Below are positions 56,085 through 64,000 of a DNA stretch of 64,000 nt, in pieces. Position numbers and translations under genes: made by a program. Where the stretch lies: NCBI RefSeq assembly GCF_945859685.1, contig NC_079147.1:85180315-85244314 (forward strand). Reading direction: 5' to 3'. Source of the stretch: Eupeodes corollae. Taxonomy: Eukaryota > Arthropoda > Insecta > Diptera > Syrphidae. Positions within the stretch are counted from its first letter, which is position 1. Every line of letters begins with the position of its first letter. Below the pieces are notes generated by a model that worked only from the letters and a program-made list of their open reading frames with translations, searched no databases and had not been told where the DNA came from.

Positions 56085-57006
56085 TTAGAGCCATTTTGTC
56101 GCATTGAAAAAAAAGATTAGGTCTCTAATCTTTGTCTCAGATAGCTCATCAAGTTCGTGAAAGAATGCTTTTCCAAAGTATTTACAGAGGAAATGGATTA
56201 TGGTTTCACTTTCTCTTTGGTCACTAGCTACGGCAAAAGGTGTTGTAAGAGATACCCAACTTCTCTGCATGAACTCCTAAAGGCCAATGTCCGGTACAAA
56301 CCGCAACAATCCTGGCTATGTCTTGCCTTGGCCTGCATAGAAGATCGTTCGTACGGGTTTTATTATAGGTGGGCCATACCTTCCTAGATATAATGCAGTT
56401 GGGTAAGTTGCTCCCAGTTTGGTAGATAGAAAAGATTTTACCCTTCATAGCACCAAGAAGAATGTTAACCATTTCCGCAAGTGAGTGGGCCGATTCTTGC
56501 CTGGCTAGCTCGTCAGCCCGTTTATTTCCCACGATACGACTATGGCCCGGAACCCAGATCAGGGTTACACCGAGGTTAATATTCAGGCTCGCAAGCTCAT
56601 CGCGACATTGCTGGACCAATTTAGATGAGGATATGGCCGAGTTAATGGCTTTGACAGCTGCCTGACTGTCTGTAAAGATAGCCGCATTTCGGTTTTGGTT
56701 TGGGTTTTGTTTAAGTATCTTACATAACTAACTTATTGCCAGCAGTTCAGCCTGAAAAACGCTAGCAAAGTCAGAAAGCCTAAAGGATTTGGCTACATTT
56801 AGGGACTCAGAAAAGATCCCAGAACCAACTCTGCACTCCATCTTTGAGCCGTCATTAAAGATGGTTGTGTCGAAACCTATCGACACGATGTCATCCTCCC
56901 AATCTTCTCTGGATAGGAAAATAACCTTAAAACCCTTACTAAGGCTCAAAGTAGGAGTGCAGTAGTCAGTGTCTACGGAGATAATATCTGAGGGAATCAA
57001 TTTCAT
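56085..57006 (-). pseudogene. LOA-like RNase H and C-terminal region
   Basis: 56728-57006: FNDGSKMECRVGSGIFSESL (first Asp) and FQAELLAIS (Glu). Bases 56620-56727 on - give AIFTDSQAAVKAINSA (second Asp). 56224-56619: LIWVPGHSRIVGNKRADELA (last Asp), so all four catalytic residues can be seen. Then TGHWPLGVHAEKLGIS and CRS at the start of a Cys motif, and FFHELDELSETKIRDL near the end (56085-56270). Frames are disrupted at about 56620-56730 and 56220-56270. Confidence 0.8.
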
Positions 57007-57212
57007 TGTGTTGCTGTGACCATAAGGTTTTGACTACCAGCTGTTTGATTCCTTCAGCCTAATAGTTTAGGGTCGAGTATAACTCCCACATATTTTGCAC
57101 TGGAAGACAATGATAGGATTTGACCGTTGAGTCGAGGTAGCGTGAAGGGCGGTACTTAAGTTTTGGTGGTAAAGAGCAACAGTTCAGTTTTACTTTGGTT
57201 AACTCCTAGTCC

Positions 57213-58375
57213 CTAACTCGTGGCCCAGCTAGTAACTTTCTTCAAAGCTGACTCCGTGATTTCACTAATCACAGAGGTGTACTTTCCTGACACCAATAGC
57301 ACCAAATCATCCGCATAGGCTACCGCCTTCAAACTACATCTATCTAATTTCACGAGAATTGTATTCATAGCCAGAAGCCATAGAAGAGGCGAAAGGACAC
57401 CACCCTGGCGTGTTCCCCTACTCACGTGTTTTGTTGCGATTGTATTGCCTAGAGTGATTTGAATCTTCCTGACACTGAGCATGGAAATAATCTATTCTCG
57501 AATGAAGTCTTCAACACCGAACTTAACGAGCGATTCCTCTATGGATTCCGTAAGAACTTGTTAAAAGCACCTTTTATGTCTAGGAAGGTGGCAAGAGTAA
57601 ATTCTTTATAATGGATTGTTTGTTCTACAGTACGCACTACCTCATGGAGGGCAGTCTCCATAGATTTGCCCTTAAGATAAGCATGCTGAGAGCTTTCGAG
57701 AGGTCGTCCAACTAGGATTTCTCTAATATGGTAATCAAGAATGCGCTCCAAGGTTTTAAGCACAAAAGATGTTAAGCTTATTGGTCTGAAATCCTTCTCG
57801 GATTCGTGACCTCGCCTACTCACTTTCGGGATATAAAAACTACTTTGACCTGTCTCCACGACATGGGCACCTGTTTTTGGGAAGCAGACATCCTTTGGAA
57901 ATTTGTTCCAGCCATGTAGCTGCCACATCATGGAACTTTTGAAGCATAACTGGCAGTATGCCATCCATGCCTGGGGATTTATATGGAGAAAAACTATTGA
58001 TGGCCCACAAAATATTTTCGCTGGTTATAACGAAATTGACTTGCTCCACATGAGCTACGTTTAGCTCTGTGGTTTTAAGCGATTCGGGGTTATCACTCTC
58101 GCTACCGGGAAAGTGCGTCTTCATCAGTAGCTCAAGAGATTCGGCTGGAGAGGCTGTCCAGGTTCCATCAGGCTTTTTTAGAAATGAAGGATTACAATGT
58201 TCTTCGAAAAAACTTTGCTGATCCTTGCGGAGTCCTTTATGTCGGTTGATTGACAATATTCGCTCCAGCTTTGTCTTTTGGCTGATGATAGGGCTTGCTT
58301 GTAAATTTTAATAGAGTCTTTATACGGTTGGTAAAACTTACGTTTGTGGCAGATATTGAAAACTGTACTCGTCAT
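57213..58375 (-). pseudogene. LOA-like reverse transcriptase
   Basis: Frames in order: 58178-58375 (linker, AKRQSWSEYCQS), 57840-58256 (INSFSPYKSPGMDGILPVML, first RT block), 57539-57964 (KDFRPISLTSFVLKTLERIL, KGKSMETALHEVV, motif A ATFLDIKGAFN) and 57213-57482 (motif B SRGTRQGGVLSPLLWLLAMN, motif C AYADDLVLLVSG). The catalytic residues of motifs A and C are intact; the frames are joined only by indels. Confidence 0.8.
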
Positions 58376-58573
58376 TTTCCTAATGCTCGATAGTTCTTCA
58401 TTCCACCACGAAGGAAGGGTTTTACGGCTATATTTAACTGGGCAAGAGACTCTAAAAGCTTTACCTATAGAAGTTTCAAAGGTTTTTACCTTTCGATTCA
58501 GTAAAATTCGGTAAGTTGTTTAGTTGCGAATTAGCAATTTGACTGAATTTCGCCTCTGTTACAAATGGTCATA

Positions 58574-58935
58574 TTACATATATTCAATAATAAAATCAAA
58601 AAGTGACTCATCTCGTTCGTTGATTTCAAAACTTCCCCAAAGGGTATGCCAAGCATTTGTGTCGCCTCCGATCAGAAAGTTTGCCTTTTTGATGTTAGCT
58701 TCGGTTATGATTTTGCACAGCTCCTCCGGAGGTGATGGTGCATTATGGGCAGAGTAAAAAGAGGCCAACAGCAAAACCCTATGTATTCTTATCTTCAAAT
58801 CTGACAACTGTCAGATCGGGAGTGCTAAGCTTAAATGCAAGTTCTGGGATTACTTTGGTCTTGATCTGCGGTTTTATAAAAGCGGTCGTATTGGTTGTCT
58901 TGGAAGCCGCGTACCTTGAGGCTGTTTACTCACGG
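58574..58935 (-). pseudogene. LOA-like endonuclease
   Basis: 58574-58807 contains IHRVLLLASFYSAHNAPSPP and KANFLIGGDTNAWHTLWGS (G-D-x-N-A catalytic motif), followed by 'RGESLFDFI'-like residues (ERDESLFDFI). Upstream, in another frame, 'ASRYAASKTTNTTAFIKPQI' and 'TPDLTVVRFEDK' fit the domain start. The catalytic Asp/Asn motif is kept. Confidence 0.75.
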
Positions 58936-58960
58936 TTCTTGGATAACGCCAATGTCGAAG

Positions 58961-59254
58961 TTTTCCTCCCTAAAGAATCATCATCTTTGAAGAAATACGT
59001 TCCAATGATTTTACCAGCCTATAAACCGCACCAAACTGTGACTTTTTCTGGATGCATTGGTACCTTTTGCAATGCTCTTGGCTGACATTTTCTCCAAAAT
59101 CCACAATTCTGCTTATTTGCGTACCCATTGTGATAAAAATGAGCTTCGTCACTGAACACAAGTTTTAGGTAAAAAACTAGGTCTTCGGGCAACTATCCAA
59201 GAGCAAATTCATCAAAAAATTTGCGACGGAGCATAAGACCCATTTTTGGTGGCT
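58961..59254 (-). pseudogene. mariner/Tc1-type transposase fragment
   Basis: In - sense: LKLVFSDEAHFYHNGYANKQ (first catalytic Asp in F-S-D-E), NCGFWRKCQPRALQK, PEKVTVWCGL and IIGTYFFKDDDSL. It is open for about 50 codons before a stop replaces Trp in 'GLWAGKII'. The fragment stops at the junction with the LOA-like endonuclease (about 58960) on one side and RTE sequence (about 59255) on the other. No inverted repeats located. Confidence 0.75.
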
Positions 59255-60838
59255 AAGTTTTATTTTCTCCTCTACCCATTTTCTATGCATACCGGACCGT
59301 AGAGCACGATAAGAACTTTTCTCTTGAAACTACCCAAGGTGCTTTTATCCATTTTTGTCACGTTCCATGCTTCTGCACCGTAAAGCAAAACGGGGATGAT
59401 GAGGGTCTTATATAGCGAGATTTTGGTCAATTGTCTTCTAAGCTCAAAGAAACAGCAGTTAGAAAGTGTAATTATTCGTTTCATTTGAGGGCTGGTGTTG
59501 TTCATAGCGGACCCTAGGTAGACAAAGTCTTTAACTACCTCAAAGTTACGTTTCCAGTGTTATAAGTCCTTCTTGATGACATCACGCACTATGCTTTGCC
59601 CTCATCAACCTCTAAACTCATTTCAGACGCATCTGAGTTCTTCCGATTATATCAATGTCATCAGCATATGCGACCTCTGTACTATTCTTTCAAGGACGAT
59701 ATTGAAGAAATCGCATGACAACGCATCACCTTGTCTAAAGACTTTTTTGACATCGAAAGGTTCTCTTAAGTTTTCTAGAACCTTTATGGAGAAGCGAGAA
59801 TTCTCAATGGTTATCCTGCACGAACGGACGACTTTGGCAGGGTTGCCAAAAACTAGACAGCTCTTCCCTGTAGATGTTGTCATATGTGATTTAATGTTCT
59901 TGAGTTTTTTCCAGGTTCTGCCGTAATGTAAATACTTGTTCGACTTTCCTGGTCTAAAATCACATTGAAAAGAACCTATCAGGTTGTTGACGATGGCCCT
60001 TAGTCATTTTCATATTGCGACAGAGAAGATTTTGCAAGCTTTGTTTAGTAGACTCATACCGCTATAGTTGGTGCAGTTTAGAGGGTCTCCTTTCAACCAA
60101 CAATACTGAGGTTCGATTCATCGGTCATCTTTTCCTCCAACCCTTACTTACTTATTGGATACATGCTACTAACCAAATTATCTCCAAGTTCTTTGAATAG
60201 CTCGGAATTCAAGCCATCTGCTCCTGCGGCTTTGTTAGACTTCAGATTAGATATGGCAATCTTTTTGCATCTAAGTCGGAAAGATTATTGGCTTTCGTCA
60301 TCTATGTTGAATCGGTTATCTTTGGAGGAATTTGGTTCGTTTGCATAAAGTCTCAGAAGTGGTCCTTCCATATCCTCAGAATTGACTGCGGTTCCACTAC
60401 CATGTTTTCACTTTCGTCTTTAATTCGTTTGCTCGGGTTGTCAATAGTAAATCCGTCCGAATCCGAGGCTTTTTGGTGCTTTAGTTTTCTGGGTTTTCTT
60501 TATGTAGTCAGGAAGTCACCCTGATTCACGACCTTCAAACTAGAGGACCAGTTAATTGATTTATTTATGAGGGCAAAAACCAGCACAACCGTTCCCTAAA
60601 GACCTGGGCTTTGAATATGTCGTAGGAGCCCTATATGGTGTTCACTAAGTAGTTCAACCTAACTGGAACTGTAGTAGCCACCGTTAATTCCATCTTGAGG
60701 ATTCCTCCGCTGCCGTCTGGTTGGAAGGTGAGGTGCTAATCCCAGAAACTTTCCACTGGGGTTAGAACCCAATCTCCAGTTGATGTACTAGGCACCCGAT
60801 GTTCACCGCAGGGAGGTGAGAGTAGGAGTTTATAGACA
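59255..60838 (-). mobile_element. RTE copy with true 5' end and internal deletions
   Basis: From the C-terminal region (59272-59505: TLSNCCFFELRRQLTK, LLYGAEAWNVTKMDKSTLG) through the motif B area (59647-59883: DVKKVFRQGDALSCDFFNIV, ILERIVQ) to remnants of palm and linker (60040-60420). It then jumps to the 5' UTR (60420-60838). The endonuclease is almost entirely deleted (junction about 60422: the linker is followed by the N-terminal leader). The 5' end gtttatagacaga matches the other copies. The 3' tail is missing. Confidence 0.85.
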
Positions 60839-63394
60839 GACTTGCGTTCTGTTGAAGATCGTTCCAAAAACAATGGTGTTAATGAAAACTACACAAAAAT
60901 AAAAGCAAATTAACCTTTTTCGGTTCATACTTTAAATCTCTTCGCTTTATAAAAGCCACTCTCCGGTAATGTCATATTTTACAATCTTAATCAAAACTGT
61001 TGCGTTTTTTTTTACAATTCATAGTTTTTGAGAACAGCCCTATTACTTGACATATAAAATGTCATCGAAAGGTGTTAAGAAGCACGCTTGAGACAGTTAA
61101 CAGGACCACTACTGAAATTAAAATATTTCACCAAATTGATTTTTTACGCAGCTTGACAAGTTGCGCTCTCTTGTTGAAAGGGTTGTTAAACTGGTAAATG
61201 TTTAAAAAAACAAATGATCAGTCAGTATGGCTCGATAGCCCTTGCCATTCACCATAATAGCGTACCTTTCTTATTTCAAAACAAATAAGGTCGAGCCTTA
61301 AACGATTCATAATGAATACTCAATAGAAATGTTAACATAGTTTGACATTATCTGGAAAACCGAAATCCCAAAAACCTTAAATGATCAAAACCCAGATTCC
61401 AGAAAACTAATAATCTCGAAAATCCAGAATTTAGAAAATCCAGATCCTTGAAAATCTAAGATTCCGTAAATTTAAATTTGATTAAATAAAAAATTTGGAA
61501 CATTTCGGTATCTTTAGTGTTCAGAATTCTGGGTATTCTGCATTCTGGGTTTTCGGAATTCTGACTTTTCTGGATTTTGGGTTTTTACGGAACTATGAGT
61601 TGTCTGGATTAAAAATGCTGGGGTAGTGTCCATCTCCTTGTCTCAACCGCCGAGCTATAGAAAATAATCATTTAAACACCCTATGTATGCATTTTTAAGG
61701 CACCATCTACCTTTATTTTTATTTACGTTTTTTTTTTTAGTTGTTTCAAAAGTTGTATAAAGAATAAGTAAAATCTATGCCCTCTTATTTTAGAACAACC
61801 AAGACATTCTAGTGATAACGTTCTTCTAATGACCACTGTAAGGCATAAAAGAGCTTTGAAATGAGCGCGCAAATTGATATAGACACCAAAGTCCACAAGT
61901 CCTATTTAATTTTTTATTTATATTGTGTAGGCGAATAAAACGTGTCGTATAGAAAAGTTTGTCTTTAGCTTAATTAGCCAAAGTTAAGACACAGAGTGAT
62001 AATAATGTCTTTCCTCTCCGCTTGCACCCTATCAAAACAACTTACAAGGGTATAATTCTGTTATTTATGGCATATACCATATGAAGGAACATTAAGTTTT
62101 AGCAGCTATATAGGTCAGGTACATCAGTATGCGGTCTTGTTTTCTATATCATCTATGATATAGTTGCTTAAAGGTTAAAGGTCTTTGTTGGACATAATAT
62201 ATTGTCCTACGCATATGTTAGGTACGTTAAAATAGAAAGAAAGAAAACAATTCTTGTTATTAAATTAAGGAAAAAGTTTATTTTCTGTGATGGAAATGCT
62301 TAGCACGCACAGTCCTTTCACATTTTGAATCCTTTATTGCTGCTATCTATGATGAACTATATGGGCTTAGATCTATACAGCGAGCTATTTACTTTGTATC
62401 ACAAGAAAACAGGTAAATATACTTATAATAACTTTCATAGCAAGTAATATAAGTTATTTATGTTCATTTCCCTAATTGTGGGTCTTCAAAATAGGTATAA
62501 AAAGTGGAGGTATCTTATTATGATTTATTAGTCTTCTGAGTCGAATGTGGGCCTAATGGAGGTTGAGTTTGACTTGAAATGTGACATACTATAAGCCTAT
62601 TTATGGGACTTATGACTTTGATATCATAGAATAAATATAAAAAGTTTACATCAACATCCGTCGTTGTGTTTTGAAGAAAATAAATATGTCAAAAGAACCT
62701 CGTAACTGTATCTATGCCTTCATAACATAACCTCCATAAAATGTTTGTGTTTAGATTATGTGTGTTTCCCTTTTTGTTGTTTGTATTTCAGTTATGTGAA
62801 AGGACTAAAGTCTAGTTTCTATACCTATCTTTAATAATAATTTGTGTATGGCACAGACTTAATGGAGACATTGTTGGGTCAAGGCGACGCAAAAGTTCTC
62901 ACTTCTTGGGTAATAATAAATAAAAATACTTCCATCTTAAATAAGTTCATTTAGATTTCTTTCACTCTGATTTTATCTAATCTTTAGTCAAATGTCCTTC
63001 GCGAAACTAAATTAAGTTTTTGGCATAAGAAACTTTATACGGAAAAGAAATTTACACAATTTTCAAACAAATTTGAATGAGAAAAAGTATGAATGTTGTG
63101 GTACCATTAATTTTGATAACCCTGGACAAAATTCTTTTAAATCAATAAATTTTTGGTTGGACACCCAGTTTTGATTTTGATTTATACTGTTTTATACGCA
63201 AACAAATGTTGTAGGAAATTTGAATTGAAAGTGAACTAAGTGGCCTTGAGTGTGTTTTACAATAATTAATCTTTTTAAAAAATTGAAACCTGAAGTTTTC
63301 ATATTTGAAAGCCTTGAAAAAGGCTTTGAAAAGTCTTTCATAAGACTTTTAAATATTTAAAGAATAATAATTGGTATCTGAACTTTTCTTCATT
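60839..63394. other. 2.5 kb with no gene recognised
   Basis: AT-rich single-copy-looking sequence apart from the inverted short-repeat cluster at 61345-61620. No frames with known motifs, no RNA genes. Confidence 0.5.
61345..61620. repeat. Inverted cluster of short 'aaaatccagaat' units
   Basis: 61355-61470 repeats variants of aaaatccagatt/gaaaatccagaattt (at least six). 61510-61612 repeats the inverse (ttctgggtattctg, ttctgggttttcgg, tctggattttgggtttt). The 61480-61510 spacer is AT-rich. The whole could fold into an imperfect hairpin of about 270 bases. Confidence 0.7.
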
Positions 63395-63663
63395 AATGGG
63401 TCCGATTTGTCGAATTGAAAATTTTGACATTTCTCGATGATTCAAGGTCCGTAGAGTAGAAATAAAAGATTTTTAGGGAGATGGCTGTGCATGTGTGTGT
63501 ATGTACTTCGTACGTCCGTACGTTCGCGACGTTTTCTCCGTCGTCATAGCTCAAGAAACAGTAGAGATATCGACTTCAAATAAATTTTGTTATACAGATA
63601 ATAATGCAGAAAGATGCAGGAAGGACTCTTAAGAAAATTGTTGGTTTGCTTTTTTTTACCATA
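63395..63663 (+). repeat. Foldback core repeat (well preserved)
   Basis: Order of landmarks: 'gggtccgatttgtcgaattg', 'tgacatttctcgatgattca', 'aaggtccgtagagtagaaat', 'aaaagatttttagggagatg', 'gtacttcgtacgtccgtacg', 'ttcgcgacg', 'tcatagctcaagaaac', 'gagatatcgacttcaaataa', 'ttatacagataataatgcag', 'ttttttttaccata'. It is cut at 63663 by the RTE tail. Confidence 0.85.
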
Positions 63664-64000
63664 CTTACTTACTTACTTAAGGTGGCGCTACAGTCCTGTG
63701 TGAACTATGGCTTCACCCAACAAACTTCTCCATCTAGCTCGGTCCCTCTCCAGTTTCACGCTCCAAGTTGGGTGAGGTCACTTGTGTGCGCCACCTGATC
63801 CGTGGTCTTCCTCTACTGCGCTGTCCTGTGGGTGCGGATTCGAAGGCTTTCCGGGCCGGCGCATAGGTTAACATGCGCTCTACGCGATCCAGCCATCTTA
63901 GTCGATTTTTACCCTTCTGGCTAAGTCTACGTCGCTGTACATCAACAGCTCGTCTTTGCATCTTCTTTGGTCCCTCGAGAGAGTACTTTACCACTCAATT
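63664..64000 (-). mobile_element. RTE copy, 3' end (continues past the right edge)
   Basis: Starts with acttacttacttacttaagg (tail) inserted in the foldback core. It is nearly identical to 48481-48570 over the first 80 bases and then has the C-terminal segment that is deleted there. How far it extends is not visible. Confidence 0.9.
63734..63994 (-). pseudogene. RTE C-terminal domain
   Basis: The frame has NRLRWLDRVERMLTYAPARK and SRGRPRIRWRTQV, the basic C-terminal block of the family. It leaves the family frame after RWRTQV (shift near 63780), so it is damaged, though the rest is well preserved. Confidence 0.75.

Larger units (their letters stand above)
55940..58960 (-). mobile_element. 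LOA-like non-LTR element with RNase H, decayed but well covered
   Basis: In element sense: endonuclease (58935-58574), linker, RT (58375-57213), RNase H (57006-56450), C-terminal Cys motif and end (to about 56085), and a 3' UTR ending near 55940 with 'tctcaggctaggttgccttgagatcg'-like sequence. All domains of a LOA/I-type ORF2 are present, spread over at least eight frames. The 5' end is cut at about 58960 by mariner sequence. It is a relative of 21425-23560. Confidence 0.85.

Overview
The window looks like an insect genome, most likely a fly. The evidence is AT-rich non-coding DNA, a very high load of non-LTR retrotransposons of arthropod type (RTE, Jockey/CR1-like, LOA-like), mariner and copia remnants, a tRNA-derived SINE, foldback-like repeats, and one typical insect start-codon context. 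The species cannot be fixed from the sequence. Only one probable host coding segment was found: a first coding exon on the + strand at 3723-3986 (88 codons, phase-0 splice donor) behind a long 5' leader with four short upstream ORFs. Everything downstream could be its first intron or intergenic DNA.

Layout. 1-1869 is the 5' part of an RTE element (-). 2030-2560 is a decayed RT fragment. 3160-3986 is the host promoter, leader and exon candidate. 6050-20200 is a four-deep nest: an RTE copy (-) is split by a Jockey-superfamily element (J1, -). J1 is itself interrupted by a CR1-like element (+, 7056-9318), a second RTE (+, 9691-12037) and a SINE (-, 12420-17336). The SINE is split by a 4.58-kb, apparently complete two-ORF non-LTR element (element D, -, 12536-17115) with a perfect 15-bp target duplication. 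20.2-31.9 kb holds foldback, mariner, LOA-like, CR1-like, a second RTE lineage, copia and Jockey remnants. 32.7-42.8 kb is a large inverted-repeat landscape: three copies of a 2.4-kb non-coding element X (+, -, +), a foldback unit with about 172-bp tandem subunits, a MITE and a SINE body. 43-52 kb has more RTE copies, including an end-to-end 3.2-kb copy inserted in a foldback element that also carries the only uninterrupted full-length SINE. 53-64 kb has RTE, LOA-like and mariner remnants and ends inside another RTE copy.

How the pieces relate. RTE elements end 3' in a TAAG-type tetranucleotide tail. The SINE carries almost the same last 33 bases before its own tail, so RTE is the probable supplier of the machinery that moved the SINE. 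Most directional elements lie on the - strand, antisense to the host exon, which fits a long intron of a + strand gene. Element D is the only autonomous-looking element. Its two ORFs are in the same frame and separated only by one TGA, with no upstream ATG that would give a complete endonuclease.

All calls come from reading the sequence and translations by eye. Edges of elements without stated target duplications are good to about 10-30 bases.
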